Source: an uncultured Hyphomicrobiales bacterium
GTDB taxonomy: Bacteria; Pseudomonadota; Alphaproteobacteria; Rhizobiales; Ancalomicrobiaceae
Direction: 5' to 3'
DNA length: 64,000 nucleotides
Assembly (NCBI GenBank): GCA_903930435.1
Contig: CAIYYN010000065.1
Coordinates: forward strand, 124,001 to 188,000
Shown here one piece after another: positions 9,130 to 19,895 of this stretch. The notes beneath the pieces were generated by a model. It saw nothing but the letters and a program-made list of their open reading frames with translations. It searched no databases and was not told the origin of the DNA. Position 1 is the stretch's first letter. Each line of letters begins with the position of its first letter. A program made the position numbers and the translations under genes.

Positions 9130-10458
9130 TCACGCCCTCGGTGCCGTCAGTCGCGCCAACGCCGAGTCAAGCGAGAGTATTTCACGCTCGCCGGTTGCCC
9201 GCCGCTTCAGTTCGACATTCCCCTCGGCCAAGGCCTTGGGTCCAACGATCAACTGCCAGGGCAAACCGATCAGGTCGGCTGTGGCAAATTTACCGCCGGC
9301 GCGCTGATCGGTATCGTCGTAAAGGACATCCTTTCCGGAAGCTTCCAGCTTGGCGAGAAGATCCAGACAGGCGGCATCTGTTGTGGGATCGCCCACCTTC
9401 AGATTGATCAGGGCGATATCGAATGGCGCCACCGAGTCCGGCCAGATGATTCCGGCATCATCATGGCTGGCCTCGATAATACCAGCAGCCAAACGCGACA
9501 CGCCAATCCCATAGGATCCCATGTGCACGGGTCTTTCCACACCATCACTTCCTGTCACCTTGGCATTCATCGGCTCAGAATATTTCGTGCCAAAGTAGAA
9601 AATATGACCAACTTCGATGCCACGCGCTGAAACCTGTGCTGCTTCCGGCAAACGCGCAAACGCGGCCTCATCGTGCTTTTCTTCCGTCGCCGCATAATGC
9701 GATGTCCATGCGTTGACCATCGGGCTCAGATCACCCTCAAAATCCGTATCTTCCGGCGGCACAGGCATCTCGAGGAGCGCACGGTCACAATAGACCTGGC
9801 TTTCACCCGTCGACGCCAGAATGATGAACTCGTGGCTCATGTCGCCGCCGATTGGCCCGGAATCCGCCTTCATCGGGATGGCCTTCAATCCCAGTCGTTC
9901 GAATGTCCGGAGGTAAGCAACAAACATGCGTTGGTAGGCACGGCGCGCGCCCTCCTGATCAACGTCAAACGAATAGGCATCCTTCATCAGGAACTCGCGC
10001 CCGCGCATGACGCCAAACCGGGGACGAACCTCATCACGGAACTTCCACTGAATGTGATAAAGGTTCAGCGGCAAATCCTTGTAGGAGCGAACGGAAGACC
10101 GGAAAATCTCGGTTACCATTTCCTCGTTGGTCGGACCATAGAGCATGTCGCGCTTGTGCCGGTCGACGATGCGCAGCATCTCTTGACCATAATCCTCATA
10201 CCGGCCAGACTCACGCCACAAGTCGGCGGACTGGATCGTCGGCATCAGGATCTCGATTGCGCCCGAGCGATTCTGCTCTTCCCGGACAATCTTCCCGATC
10301 TTGTCGATAACCCGAAGACCCAACGGCAGCCAGGAGTAAATCCCTGCCGACTGCTGGCGGATCATGCCCGCGCGTAACATCAATCGATGTGACACGATTT
10401 CAGCTTCCTTCGGGTTTTCCTTCAGGATGGGCAGAAAAAAGCGCGACAGACGCATCAT
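9130..10458 (-). CDS. proS: Prolyl-tRNA synthetase, short alphaproteobacterial type
   Basis: A class II aminoacyl-tRNA synthetase charging tRNA-Pro. At 442 residues it lacks the ~180-residue editing insertion of the E. coli-type enzyme, the usual form in Alphaproteobacteria. Motif 2 lies around [16 protein letters not shown] and motif 3 around [14 protein letters not shown]; the anticodon-binding domain follows ([13 protein letters not shown]). Upstream of lolC in the same direction, possibly one operon. Start at 10458; [10 protein letters not shown] two residues later is the conserved beginning. Confidence 0.95.
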   Translation of the reverse strand: MMRLSRFFLPILKENPKEAEIVSHRLMLRAGMIRQQSAGIYSWLPLGLRVIDKIGKIVREEQNRSGAIEILMPTIQSADLWRESGRYEDYGQEMLRIVDRHKRDMLYGPTNEEMVTEIFRSSVRSYKDLPLNLYHIQWKFRDEVRPRFGVMRGREFLMKDAYSFDVDQEGARRAYQRMFVAYLRTFERLGLKAIPMKADSGPIGGDMSHEFIILASTGESQVYCDRALLEMPVPPEDTDFEGDLSPMVNAWTSHYAATEEKHDEAAFARLPEAAQVSARGIEVGHIFYFGTKYSEPMNAKVTGSDGVERPVHMGSYGIGVSRLAAGIIEASHDDAGIIWPDSVAPFDIALINLKVGDPTTDAACLDLLAKLEASGKDVLYDDTDQRAGGKFATADLIGLPWQLIVGPKALAEGNVELKRRATGEREILSLDSALARLTAPRA

Positions 10459-10738
10459 GACCTCTTCAAATCAACAAGACGGAACAGCGCTCGTGCTCTC
10501 CCGATTCAGGAACAAACACAAAGCCGAAGCTTCGACCAAATACAAGCCTCAGAGTGCGGGATCGGCGACCATTTGGTGATCGGAATTCAATATCGTGTTC
10601 TGCTTCGCTCAAATGGGCGCGGGATCAGCTTTTTGGCCATCCAAAAGCGCCCCTTTTTTGGGCAACAAGATAGACGTAAAACGACACAAACAGTCACTTA
10701 AGGAATAATTGACCCCGCTACGATCATTTTTGCCCCCC

Positions 10739-10766
10739 AGATCAATTTTTTGCAAAAAATTTGATC
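10739..10766. repeat. AT-rich palindrome
   Basis: GATCAA followed by T-run and G meets its inverted copy across a central GC, giving arms of 13-14 bases with a single bulged base. It could be an operator for a dimeric regulator, or the proS-side end of a transcript. Function unknown. Confidence 0.5.
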
Positions 10767-10932
10767 CGGAACGTGCTGCAAATGATGACAACCGCGAAAA
10801 GGCACGATAAGGTCAAATCTACAAGAGGGAAGCGTTGTGTGTCCTTTGGCGCAGAATGCGAAAGCCCCCAAAATCGCGGTCTAAGTCTTGGGAGGAACAA
10901 CCCTGGGCGCACATCTAATGTCGCAGCCGCAG

Positions 10933-11023
10933 TTTACTTAGCTGTCAGGAGCCAAGTAAATATGAACAGGGGTTAAGACGCGTGACTACGAAAAAGCAAG
11001 GCGTTATAGCCTTGCTTTTTTTT
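10933..11023 (+). ncRNA. Candidate small RNA 3' part (stem-loop plus terminator)
   Basis: A stem-loop (TTTACTTAGC pairing GCCAAGTAAA, one mismatch, eight-base loop, 10933-10960) is followed 30 bases later by a perfect intrinsic terminator. No gene precedes it on the plus strand, so a transcript ending here would be non-coding. The 5' end is unknown but probably lies between 10770 and 10900. It does not match SRP RNA, tmRNA, RNase P or 6S RNA features that I can recall. Confidence 0.35.
10991..11023 (+). terminator. Intrinsic terminator
   Basis: AAGCAAGGC, a six-base loop and GCCTTGCTT followed by an unbroken T run to 11023. The minus-strand reading also ends in five T's, so it could work in both directions, but the plus strand is much stronger. 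Confidence 0.85.
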
Positions 11024-11500
11024 ACATCTATTTTGCTGCATTGCAATATACTGAACCTCGAAAGAATGATGTGAACCGCCATCATGTCGGACAGGGATGC
11101 CTCAATAGCAGTCAGCACACCTCCTGTTAGACAAATGTTCGCCGTCTCGCCCAACACATGCATTCATATATAAATTCGAAATGAAATATATTTTTTCACA
11201 ATAAAATTAGGCACTTACGAAATGCTGCGTTCGTTGGTTGGGAGAGATTCATCGCAATGCTGCGATAAATTGCAAAAAATGCGCGTGCCTGTCTTCAAGC
11301 CAAGCCTGAACTCACCATACCGCACGCAATTCCCAGCTTTGCCGGGATTCCAAATGATGCCGAGGTGACTGATTTTTGGTTGTGTGCAATGCACAATTTT
11401 TTCACACACGAACAGCGGGAAAGCGTCAGTCTGGCAATGAAAATCCGAGTTTATTGAAAGCAATTTATAGTCTAGCGAGGCACCAGCAACGAACGTGATT

Positions 11501-11761
11501 TCAAAACGGCATTGCCTTCAAGGCCATCTCCAGCGAAACGCCGGATGCGCGGATACCCCAGAAGACAAGAAAGATGACCGTGGAGATCATCGTCGTGAGA
11601 ATAGCCTTCTTGCGCAACATCGGTGAAACCGGTGCTCCGGGCTCGGTGCCCGACACGATATTGGCCTCATCAGACTGAGTCCGAACGCCAATTGGCAGCG
11701 TGACGAACAGCACGATCCACCAGATGAGGAAGTAGATGGCTATCGCTGTACCGATCTTCAT
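11501..11761 (-). CDS. DUF1467 family membrane protein
   Basis: An 86-residue protein with two TM segments: residues 4-25 (TAIAIYFLIWWIVLFVTLPIG) and about 51-72. The conserved loop carries VRTQSDE and GTEPGAPV, typical of DUF1467, a small inner-membrane family of unknown role found mostly in Alphaproteobacteria. Its ATG overlaps the epimerase stop by four bases (ATGA), so it is coupled to that gene. Confidence 0.88.
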   Translation of the reverse strand: MKIGTAIAIYFLIWWIVLFVTLPIGVRTQSDEANIVSGTEPGAPVSPMLRKKAILTTMISTVIFLVFWGIRASGVSLEMALKAMPF

Positions 11762-12162
11762 ATCTGCTCCAACTCAACGAGTGTGCCCTGAAAATCCTTG
11801 GGATGCAGGAACAGAACCGGCTTTCCGTGCGCACCGATTTTTGGCTCACCGGAACCAATAATCCGCGCACCTGCTGCCTTCAACTGATCACGTGCGGCGA
11901 TAATGTCATCTACTTCATAGCAGACATGGTGCATGCCGCCGTCCGGATTTTTCTCCAGAAACTTGGCGACTGGCGAATTCTCGCCGAGAGGCTCAAGAAA
12001 CTCGATCTTCGTATTGGGCAGGTTGACGAAGACAACCCGGACCCCGTGATCAGGTTGGTCGACGGCCGCCGTCACCTCGGCACCCAACATGTCCCGATAG
12101 CTCGCAGACGCCTTTGCCAAATCCCTTACGGCAATAGCCACATGATTGAGACGACCGATCAT
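11758..12162 (-). CDS. mce: Methylmalonyl-CoA epimerase
   Basis: A 134-residue VOC-fold enzyme interconverting (R)- and (S)-methylmalonyl-CoA, linking propionyl-CoA carboxylation to methylmalonyl-CoA mutase and succinyl-CoA. The metal ligands are His7 (LNHVAIAV), Glu54 (KIEFLEPL), His79 (MHHVCYEV) and Glu130 (TLVELEQI), the standard set for this family rather than glyoxalase I. It lies between RNase J and DUF1467 in the run of genes after nuoN. Confidence 0.95.
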   Translation of the reverse strand: MIGRLNHVAIAVRDLAKASASYRDMLGAEVTAAVDQPDHGVRVVFVNLPNTKIEFLEPLGENSPVAKFLEKNPDGGMHHVCYEVDDIIAARDQLKAAGARIIGSGEPKIGAHGKPVLFLHPKDFQGTLVELEQI

Positions 12163-12183
12163 CTTTCACCCCTCGTCCAGAAA

Positions 12184-12227
12184 ATCCCGCCAAGACAGCC
12201 AATTCTTTTGGATAGGCTTGGCGGGAT
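12184..12227 (-). terminator. Hairpin terminator after rnj
   Basis: On the minus strand ATCCCGCCAAG (12227-12217) pairs with CTTGGCGGGAT (12194-12184), followed by TTTTCTGG. It lies between the RNase J stop and the mce start, so it may end or attenuate read-through from the nuo-birA-rnj transcript. Confidence 0.65.
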
Positions 12228-12273
12228 CGTTGTGCAAGACGACCATCGACGAAGGATGGCCACTTATGGACGA

Positions 12274-13962
12274 TCAGACCTCTGCGATCAGGACTTCGAC
12301 GATCGGTTTCTTGCCCCAACGTTCGTTGATGGCCGATCGCACCGCGCGCGATACGGATTCAGCAACTGCGTCATGGTCTCGACGGCGCGCCGCAGGCATC
12401 GACTTCAGACAATTTTCAATCGCACTGATGGCAACATCGTCGAAGAGCACACCCTTGGCGTCGAACTCCGGAACGCCAATCGACACCACATCGCTCTCGA
12501 CCGCCACGTTCCCACGATCATCAAGCACGATTGAGGCAACCACCACGCCTGCGAATCCAGCCTTGCGTCGTTCCTTGACCCCCGACTTTTCGGGCGCAAC
12601 GATCAAGCGACCATCCTTGAACAATCGGCCGACCGTGACTTCCCCGATCACGCCCGCAGGCCCCGGCGCCAGACGCACGATCTTGCCATTGACCGACTGG
12701 ATCACATCCGGGACGCCCTGCGCTTTTGCGAACCGGGCATGGGTGGAAAGATGCAGGGCCTCTCCATGGACGGGTATGGCGATTTGCGGCCTGACCGCCT
12801 GATACATCTGCACCAGTTCGCCTCGACGCGGATGACCGGAGACGTGCACAAGCGCGTCACGGTCCGTCACGATCGACGCCCCTTGCTTCGCCAGGCCATT
12901 GACCACAACGCCAACCGCCTTTTCATTTCCGGGTATCGTCCGAGAGGAGTAGATCACGATATCGCCGGGCGACAGTGCGATGTTCTTGTGTTCACCGGAG
13001 GCCACCTTGGCCAGAGCAGCGCGTGGCTCGCCCTGGCTGCCCGTCATGAGCGCGACAACCTTGTCTCTGGGCAGATAGCCATAAGCGTCTTCATCGAGAA
13101 ATTCCGGAACGCCATCAAACATGCCGAGTTCGCTCGCGACATCAATAGCGCGGCGCATCGCCCGACCCATCACGACAACGCTGCGACCGGTTGCCTGCGC
13201 TGCTTCGGCTACAGCCCGCAAGCGGGCAATATTGGAGGCAAATGTCGTCACGGCCACCCGAGCAGGTGCTTCCGAGATCAACTTGGTCAATGTGTTGGCC
13301 ACATCGCGCTCGCTGGGCGAACTGCCTTCGCGCACGACGTTGGTGGAATCGCAAACAAGCGCCAGAACCCCTTGGGATCCAAGCTCAGTCAGCCGTTCAA
13401 AATCAGTGATCCAGCCGACGACCGGCGTGGGATCGATTTTCCAGTCACCTGTGTGAACAACGACACCCAGCGGCGTATGAATCGCCAATGCTGTCGATTC
13501 GGGAATGGAATGCGCAACAGGTATGGCCTCGACATCGAAGGGATCGAGTTCGAGGCGATCCCCTGCCGTAAACCGATGAATCGGGATCTCCGGCGCATGC
13601 GATTCAGCGTCCAGCTTGGCTTCAAGCAGACCTGCAGCAAACGGTGTCATGAACAGCGGACAGCCAAGTCGCGGCCAGAGATCGATCAATCCGCCAAAAT
13701 GGTCCTCATGCGCGTGCGTGATCACGATCCCGACGAGATTGTGTTTTTCCCGCTCGATGAACGAGATATCCGGAAAAATCACGTCGACACCAGGCTCATC
13801 GAATTCCGAGGCAAACGTGATGCCGAGATCCACCATCAACCACTTGCGATTATGCGGCGGTCCAAACCCGTAGAGGCTCAAATTCATTCCAATCTCGCCC
13901 ACACCGCCGAGCGGCAGGAACACGAGTTCGGGTGAGCCCGACTGTCGCTTCGCCAATATCAA
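12274..13962 (-). CDS. rnj: Ribonuclease J
   Basis: A 562-residue metallo-beta-lactamase/beta-CASP RNase with endonuclease and 5'-3' exonuclease activity, used in rRNA maturation and mRNA decay in Alphaproteobacteria. Metal-binding motif HAHEDH at residues 83-88, then HTGDWKID, a beta-CASP insertion with VVVMGRAM, and the C-terminal HVSGHPRRGEL and IPVHGEALHL motifs. A 4-base ATGA overlap with the birA stop couples the two genes. Confidence 0.95.
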   Translation of the reverse strand: MILAKRQSGSPELVFLPLGGVGEIGMNLSLYGFGPPHNRKWLMVDLGITFASEFDEPGVDVIFPDISFIEREKHNLVGIVITHAHEDHFGGLIDLWPRLGCPLFMTPFAAGLLEAKLDAESHAPEIPIHRFTAGDRLELDPFDVEAIPVAHSIPESTALAIHTPLGVVVHTGDWKIDPTPVVGWITDFERLTELGSQGVLALVCDSTNVVREGSSPSERDVANTLTKLISEAPARVAVTTFASNIARLRAVAEAAQATGRSVVVMGRAMRRAIDVASELGMFDGVPEFLDEDAYGYLPRDKVVALMTGSQGEPRAALAKVASGEHKNIALSPGDIVIYSSRTIPGNEKAVGVVVNGLAKQGASIVTDRDALVHVSGHPRRGELVQMYQAVRPQIAIPVHGEALHLSTHARFAKAQGVPDVIQSVNGKIVRLAPGPAGVIGEVTVGRLFKDGRLIVAPEKSGVKERRKAGFAGVVVASIVLDDRGNVAVESDVVSIGVPEFDAKGVLFDDVAISAIENCLKSMPAARRRDHDAVAESVSRAVRSAINERWGKKPIVEVLIAEV

Positions 13963-14780
13963 TCCTCCCGGCGTGCTGTCGCCGCCGCTCCAAAATGCAC
14001 ATCGCCGGCCGCGATTGCGTGCCGACCAGTCCTATCATCATTCAGTATCAAACGCCCGTCCGCATCAATCGTTTCGAAGGTGCCGGACATAACTTGGGAC
14101 CCAAGCGTCACGGTGACACGTTCACCAAGTCCTCGCGCGTGCGACAACCAGCGGCTCCGAATGACGTCAAAACCATCTGGCTGGTTCCACATGTCATAGA
14201 GCTGTGGCCATTGTTCGACAAGTCCGGCGAGAACCATTGCGGCGGTGATATCAATACCGGCATCTCTGATCGCTACCGCTGGATACGGCAAACCCTCCGG
14301 CGCGGCAACAACATTCACACCCCAGCCTATCACGATACCGAGTCGGCCAGCACCAATCGGCTCAGCTTCCAGCAACAATCCGGCCAGTTTGGCTTCACCC
14401 AACGTGATATCGTTTGGCCATTTCAACGCCAGTTTTCCGGTTTTCGCCGAGTGCGCTGGTTCGAGGCCAGCCCGTAGAAAAAGATCATCAAGGGCCAGTT
14501 TGAGGGCAAGACCTGCGACAAAACCAATCGTCGCTGCCATTGCAGGTGGCTTTTCCACCAAGATCCCGAGACTGACCGAGAGATTTCCCTGCGGAGCCGT
14601 CCAAACACGGCCTCGCCTGCCGCGACCTGCTGTCTGCTCCGCTGCAGTGATCCACAATTGCCCGGGATCGCCGGAGCGTAACCGCTCCATCACAGCCGAA
14701 TTTGTCGATCCAATGCTTTTGTACGATAGCAGACGATAGCCGCGACCCACCTCAGTCGCGACAACAGGCGCTTCGTCCAT
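13959..14780 (-). CDS. birA: Biotin--[acetyl-CoA-carboxylase] ligase
   Basis: A 273-residue ligase that forms biotinyl-AMP and attaches biotin to the carboxylase carrier protein. The adenylate loop is GRGRRGRVW, and KWPNDI carries the lysine that contacts the intermediate. It lacks the N-terminal winged-helix domain of E. coli BirA (321 residues), so it should not act as the bio repressor. The start overlaps the nuoN stop by one base (TGATG) and the stop overlaps rnj by four, placing it inside a long coupled run. Confidence 0.94.
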   Translation of the reverse strand: MDEAPVVATEVGRGYRLLSYKSIGSTNSAVMERLRSGDPGQLWITAAEQTAGRGRRGRVWTAPQGNLSVSLGILVEKPPAMAATIGFVAGLALKLALDDLFLRAGLEPAHSAKTGKLALKWPNDITLGEAKLAGLLLEAEPIGAGRLGIVIGWGVNVVAAPEGLPYPAVAIRDAGIDITAAMVLAGLVEQWPQLYDMWNQPDGFDVIRSRWLSHARGLGERVTVTLGSQVMSGTFETIDADGRLILNDDRTGRHAIAAGDVHFGAAATARRED

Positions 14781-16213
14781 CAGAAAAACGTCTTTGCAGC
14801 AACGCCTGCGGCGGTTACCAGGCTGTCACCGAAGCCGACGAACACAAGAACGAACACACCGGAAACGCCGAGGACGAGTTTGAGTTCCCACGACATGGGT
14901 TCGAAAGCTTCGCCGGCAGGATCGTCAAAATACATGAGTTTGACAATCCGCAGGTAATAGAAGGCACCAACCACGCTGGACACCAAGCCTATCACCGCCA
15001 CGACAAAAAGACCGGCCTGCACCGCTGCAAGGAAAACGTAGAGCTTTGCAAAGAACCCGGCCAACGGCGGGATGCCAGCCAGGGAAAACATCAACATCGC
15101 GAGGAGAAACGCCATCAGCGGATTGGTCTTCGAGAGACCCGCGAGGTCTGTGATCTTTTCCACAGACTGCCCGCCACGCCGCATCGACAGGATGCAGGCG
15201 AAAACACCAACGGTCATGATCAGATAAACTGCCATGTAGAGAACCACACCGGACACGCCAGCCGCGCTGCCAGCAGATAGTCCGACAAGCGCGTAACCCA
15301 TATGGCCAATCGAGGAATAAGCCATCAGGCGCTTGATATTGTTCTGGCCAATTGCCGCGAACGCACCGAGCACCATCGAAGCCAGTGCGATGAATACGAG
15401 GATCTGCTGCCAGTCATGCACAGCCGTTGCAAACGGGCCCGACACGACGCGCACGATCAATGCCATTGCTGCGACCTTTGGGGCACCGGCGAAAAATGCC
15501 GTCACGGCGGTCGGAGCGCCTTCGTAGACGTCTGGGGTCCACATATGGAACGGAACTGCGGAAATCTTGAACGCAAGGCCGGCAAGAATAAACACAATCG
15601 CGAATGTCAGACCGAGGGAGAACTCATGGCCCGAGATAGCCGCAGCGATACCTGCGAAGTCGGTATGTCCAGTGAACCCATATGCGAGTGATGACCCGTA
15701 CAGCAACATGCCCGAGGACAGGGCACCGAGCACGAAGTACTTCAAACCGGCTTCGGTCGATTTCACGTTGTCACGATCGATGGATGCGATGACATAGAGC
15801 GCCAGCGATTGCAGTTCGAGGCCGACATAAAGCGAAATCAGATCGGCCGCCGAGATCATCATCAGCATGCCGAGCGTCGAAATCAGCACGAGCACCGGAT
15901 ATTCGAAGCTACCCCATTTGTCGCGCTTGGCAGGGCGCGTGGACATCGCCAACGCAAGGCCCGAACCGATGAGTGCAACAACCTTCATGAACCGCGCGAA
16001 GGGATCAACGACAAACGCCCCGCCAAAGGTCGTCCCGTAATGCGGCGAGAGCACCAGCAGCGCGATCACAAAGATAACCGCCACGAGTGAAAGCGCCGTG
16101 ACCAGACCTGCCGAACGCGCTCCGCCAAAGACGCCGACCATCAACAGGGCCATCGCCGACAACGCCAGCACTATCTCAGGCAATACGGGAAGAAAGTCAG
16201 GATAGAGTGCCAC
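14780..16213 (-). CDS. nuoN: NADH-quinone oxidoreductase subunit N
   Basis: One of the three antiporter-like proton-pumping subunits in the membrane arm of complex I. The 477-residue protein has about 14 TM segments. The conserved antiporter core includes [14 protein letters not shown] (with the key Glu), [25 protein letters not shown] (key Lys) and [16 protein letters not shown]. It is the last nuo gene; birA follows with a one-base overlap. Confidence 0.97.
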   Translation of the reverse strand: MALYPDFLPVLPEIVLALSAMALLMVGVFGGARSAGLVTALSLVAVIFVIALLVLSPHYGTTFGGAFVVDPFARFMKVVALIGSGLALAMSTRPAKRDKWGSFEYPVLVLISTLGMLMMISAADLISLYVGLELQSLALYVIASIDRDNVKSTEAGLKYFVLGALSSGMLLYGSSLAYGFTGHTDFAGIAAAISGHEFSLGLTFAIVFILAGLAFKISAVPFHMWTPDVYEGAPTAVTAFFAGAPKVAAMALIVRVVSGPFATAVHDWQQILVFIALASMVLGAFAAIGQNNIKRLMAYSSIGHMGYALVGLSAGSAAGVSGVVLYMAVYLIMTVGVFACILSMRRGGQSVEKITDLAGLSKTNPLMAFLLAMLMFSLAGIPPLAGFFAKLYVFLAAVQAGLFVVAVIGLVSSVVGAFYYLRIVKLMYFDDPAGEAFEPMSWELKLVLGVSGVFVLVFVGFGDSLVTAAGVAAKTFF

Positions 16214-16262
16214 GAGCGGTCGCTCCTCAAGTCATATGAGCACGTATGATCAGATCGTCACA

Positions 16263-17771
16263 TCAGTTGGCAAGGAGGGCCACATGATGCAGCGAGGTGA
16301 TCGCGGCCTGATATTTGGTCACCAGCGATTCAACGGAAGCCGCCGTCGCTGACAGGATAGGCGTCGGGTAAACACCGTAAAAGATCGTCACTGCGAGCAG
16401 CGGATAGAGAATAAGACGCTCGCGCAGGGAGAGATCGAGTATGCCTTTGAGGCTCGGCTTTTCGAGCGCACCGAACACAACCTTGCGATAGAGCCACAGC
16501 GCGTAGGCCGCCGACAGGATGACGCCAGATGTCGCGAAGAACGCGACCCAGGTGTTTGCCCGGAAGGCTCCCAACAGCGTCAGGAATTCGCCAACGAAGC
16601 CCGAGGTACCGGGAAGCCCGACGTTGGCCATCGTGAAGATCAGGAACGCAACTGCATACCAGGGCATCCGGTTGACCAGCCCGCCGTAGGCCGCAATCTC
16701 GCGGGTATGCATGCGGTCATAGACGACGCCAACGCAGAGGAACAAGGCCGATGAAACGAAGCCATGGCTCACCATCTGGAAGATCGAGCCTTCGATCCCC
16801 TGCACGTTCATCGAGAAGATGCCCATGGTCACATAGCCCATGTGCGCAACGGACGAATAGGCGATGAGCTTCTTGATGTCTTCCTGAACCAGGGCCACGA
16901 GCGATGTGTAGATGATCGCAACGACCGACAGCGTGAAGACGAAGGGCGCAAACATCTCGGACGCAATAGGGAACATCGGCACCGAGAAGCGAAGGAACCC
17001 GTATCCACCCATCTTCAAAAGGATGCCGGCCAGAATGACGGACCCTGCCGTCGGCGCCTCGACGTGTGCATCAGGCAACCAGGTGTGAACTGGCCACATC
17101 GGCATCTTGACCGCGAAGGACGCGAAGAAGGCCACCCAAAGCCAAGTTTGCATCGCCGCCGGGAACGGATGGCTCAACAGCACCGTGATATCGCTGGTGC
17201 CTGCTTCCCCATACATAGCCAGCATCGCTACGAGCATCAGGACCGATCCAAGCAATGTATAGAGAAAGAACTTGAAGCTCGCATAGACCCGACGCGGACC
17301 GCCCCAAACGCCGATGATGATGAACATCGGGATGAGACCGGCTTCGAAGAACACATAGAACAGCATCAAATCCAGGGCCGTGAACACACCGATCATAAGC
17401 GTTTCCAGAACCAGGAACGCAATCATGTATTCGCGAAGCCGCTTGTCTACCGACTGGCTGGCGAGGATGCAGAACGGCATGATGAAGGTCGTCAGGATCA
17501 CAAACAGGACCGAAATCCCGTCTACGCCCATGTGATAGCTGAACAATCCACCCAGCCAGCTCGTCTTTTCGACCAGCTGGAAGCCGGGGTTGGAGAGATC
17601 AAACTGCTTCAGGATCAGCAGCGATACCAGAAACGTGAACACCGTCGTCACCATCGCGACGACACGGATGTTGCGCTGTGTCACCGCGTCTTCACTCCGC
17701 ATCAGCGCAATGAAAAACACACCTACCAACGGCAGGAAGGTAACGATTGTCAGCAAGGGCCAGCCCGCCAT
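16263..17771 (-). CDS. nuoM: NADH-quinone oxidoreductase subunit M
   Basis: The second antiporter-like subunit (502 residues, about 14 TM segments). The key glutamate is in [18 protein letters not shown], the lysines in [22 protein letters not shown] and [16 protein letters not shown]. Its ATG overlaps the nuoL stop by one base. It lies 49 bases upstream of nuoN. Confidence 0.97.
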   Translation of the reverse strand: MAGWPLLTIVTFLPLVGVFFIALMRSEDAVTQRNIRVVAMVTTVFTFLVSLLILKQFDLSNPGFQLVEKTSWLGGLFSYHMGVDGISVLFVILTTFIMPFCILASQSVDKRLREYMIAFLVLETLMIGVFTALDLMLFYVFFEAGLIPMFIIIGVWGGPRRVYASFKFFLYTLLGSVLMLVAMLAMYGEAGTSDITVLLSHPFPAAMQTWLWVAFFASFAVKMPMWPVHTWLPDAHVEAPTAGSVILAGILLKMGGYGFLRFSVPMFPIASEMFAPFVFTLSVVAIIYTSLVALVQEDIKKLIAYSSVAHMGYVTMGIFSMNVQGIEGSIFQMVSHGFVSSALFLCVGVVYDRMHTREIAAYGGLVNRMPWYAVAFLIFTMANVGLPGTSGFVGEFLTLLGAFRANTWVAFFATSGVILSAAYALWLYRKVVFGALEKPSLKGILDLSLRERLILYPLLAVTIFYGVYPTPILSATAASVESLVTKYQAAITSLHHVALLAN

Positions 17772-19888
17772 CAGTGAGTTCCCCCGAACAGCATCCAGGT
17801 AATAAGCGCAGCCACGCCAATCAACATGGCAAAGGCATAGTGATAGACAAATCCGGTCTGCAGACGCACCACCTGCGCGGTGATACCAACCACGCGGGCC
17901 GACACGCCATCAGGACCCAAGCCATCGATGATCGCGCCGTCGCCTTCCTTCCACAGGATGCGACCAAGGCTCTTGGCCGGGCGAACGAACAGGATGTCAT
18001 AGAGTTCGTCGAAGTACCACTTGTTGAGCAGGAACCGGTAGACGCCCGGCAGAGACTCCGCCAGTCGCTCAGCCGTGCCCGGTGCGACGATGTAAAAATA
18101 GTAGGACGTCACAAATCCGATCGCCATCGCCAGGAACGGCACGAAGCTGACAATGACGGGCACTTCATGCACGTCTGTCAGGATGTGATTGTCAGCGTTG
18201 ACGAAGATCGCACCTTTCCAGAATTCGTTCCAGTGCTCGACGACATGCGCGGGCTCATGCCCATATCCGAGGAACAGGCCGGTAAACACCATGCCGGCAA
18301 GGACCGCACCAACGGCCAGGACCATCAACGGGATGGTCATGACAGCCGGGCTTTCATGCACATGATCCATAACGTCCTTGGATGCACGCGGTTGGCCGAA
18401 GAAGGTCAGGAAGATCAGGCGCCATGAATAGAAAGACGTGAAGAGCGCGGCGATCGACAGAAGGAAGAAGGCATAGGGCGCAAAGAACCCATGCGCCATG
18501 TAGGTCGCCTCTATGATCGCATCCTTCGAATTGAACCCGGCAAAACCCAACTGGCTCAACGGAATACCGACACCTGTCAGCGCCAGCGTGCCTATAATCA
18601 TCATGGAGTAGGTCAGCGGAATCCTATCCTTCAGCCCGCCCATATTGCGCATGTCCTGTTCACCGGACACTGCATGGATCACCGACCCGGCTCCAAGGAA
18701 CAACAGAGCCTTGAAGAAGGCGTGCGTGAACAGATGGAAGACGCCGGAGGAGTATGCACCAACGCCCAAGGCAGCGAACATGTAACCAAGCTGCGAACAG
18801 GTGGAATAGGCAATCACACGCTTGATGTCGGTCTGCACCAGGCCAACGGTCGCGGCAAAAAACGCCGTTGTCGCACCAACGAATGTGACCACTGCCAAGG
18901 CATAGGGCGCATTGTCAAACAGCGGCGACAGGCGCGCAACCATGAACACGCCCGCCGTCACCATTGTTGCGGCGTGGATCAGGGCCGACACAGGCGTCGG
19001 GCCTTCCATTGCGTCAGGCAACCATGTGTGCAGCAGGAACTGGGCCGACTTACCCATCGCGCCCATGAACAGCAAGAGGCAGAGGCAGGTGAGCGCGTCG
19101 AAATGCGCGCCAAGGAACACGATTTCCTTGCCCTTCATGGACGACGCATTCGCAAAGATCGTCTGAAGATCAATCGAATTGAACATCACGAAGACGCCGA
19201 AAATGCCAAGCGCGAAACCGAAGTCGCCGACGCGATTGACGACGAAAGCCTTGATGGCTGCCGCATTGGCCGAGGGCTTCTTGAACCAGAAGCCAATCAA
19301 CAGGTAGGACGCAACACCGACGCCCTCCCAGCCGAAAAACATCTGCAGGAGATTGTCTGACGTGACCAGCGTCAACATCGCGAATGTGAACAGCGAGAGA
19401 TACGCGAAGAAGCGCGTCTTGTGCTCATCATGCGACATGTAGCCGATGGAATAGAGGTGAACGAGGCTCGAGACCGTGTTGACGACCACCAGCATGACAA
19501 CTGTCAGCGTATCAATCCGCAGCGACCAATCGACTGTCAGTTCACCGGATGAGATCCAGGTGAACAGCGGAATGTGCAGCGCGTGGCCATCGAGAACGCC
19601 AATCTGCACGAAAGCGACCCAGGACAACACTGCTGCCGCCATCAGGAAGCCAGTCGTCACATATTGCGCGAACTTCGTGCCCGGCGGATCCTCATGGTGA
19701 TGGCCATGATCCCCGTGGCCATGATCGTCATGAGCATGATTGTCATGCGCGTGGTCATCATGGTCATGGTGCGAATGACCATGACCGTGCGCATGGCCGT
19801 CATCGACGGGCAGCTTGTGGTTCAACAAGGTCACAAGGCCGGCGACCAGAAATCCGAGAAGCGGAAGAAAGACAATGGCCGTATACAT
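17771..19888 (-). CDS. nuoL: NADH-quinone oxidoreductase subunit L with His-rich insertion
   Basis: The distal antiporter-like subunit of complex I (705 residues), with the long lateral helix at its C-terminus. Core motifs: [47 protein letters not shown] and [17 protein letters not shown]. Unusual: between the first and second TM segments (residues 32-65) there is a loop with 17 His in 34 positions, mixed with Asp and Gly. E. coli NuoL has no such loop. It would sit at the membrane surface and could bind metal ions. Seven bases separate it from nuoK. Confidence 0.97.
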   Translation of the reverse strand: MYTAIVFLPLLGFLVAGLVTLLNHKLPVDDGHAHGHGHSHHDHDDHAHDNHAHDDHGHGDHGHHHEDPPGTKFAQYVTTGFLMAAAVLSWVAFVQIGVLDGHALHIPLFTWISSGELTVDWSLRIDTLTVVMLVVVNTVSSLVHLYSIGYMSHDEHKTRFFAYLSLFTFAMLTLVTSDNLLQMFFGWEGVGVASYLLIGFWFKKPSANAAAIKAFVVNRVGDFGFALGIFGVFVMFNSIDLQTIFANASSMKGKEIVFLGAHFDALTCLCLLLFMGAMGKSAQFLLHTWLPDAMEGPTPVSALIHAATMVTAGVFMVARLSPLFDNAPYALAVVTFVGATTAFFAATVGLVQTDIKRVIAYSTCSQLGYMFAALGVGAYSSGVFHLFTHAFFKALLFLGAGSVIHAVSGEQDMRNMGGLKDRIPLTYSMMIIGTLALTGVGIPLSQLGFAGFNSKDAIIEATYMAHGFFAPYAFFLLSIAALFTSFYSWRLIFLTFFGQPRASKDVMDHVHESPAVMTIPLMVLAVGAVLAGMVFTGLFLGYGHEPAHVVEHWNEFWKGAIFVNADNHILTDVHEVPVIVSFVPFLAMAIGFVTSYYFYIVAPGTAERLAESLPGVYRFLLNKWYFDELYDILFVRPAKSLGRILWKEGDGAIIDGLGPDGVSARVVGITAQVVRLQTGFVYHYAFAMLIGVAALITWMLFGGTH

Positions 19889-19895
19889 AGGCGGC

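Larger units (their letters stand above)
10459..11500. other. Gene-free region of about 1 kb between proS and the DUF1467 gene
   Basis: Roughly 1,040 bases with no convincing protein gene in either strand; local AT content is high, most so around 11160-11220. Small open frames (for example 11215-11463 on the minus strand, 82 codons) have no recognisable domain. The region holds a long palindrome (10739-10766), a stem-loop (10933-10960) and a clear intrinsic terminator (10991-11023), which together suggest a small RNA read rightward. Confidence 0.55.

Noticed and set aside
11215-11463. An 82-codon minus-strand frame in the 1 kb gap
   Set aside because: No domain, unusual cysteine-rich composition and no clear ribosome site; kept only as part of the gap description.
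12739-13935. A long plus-strand frame opposite RNase J
   Set aside because: Antisense shadow of rnj; no domain.
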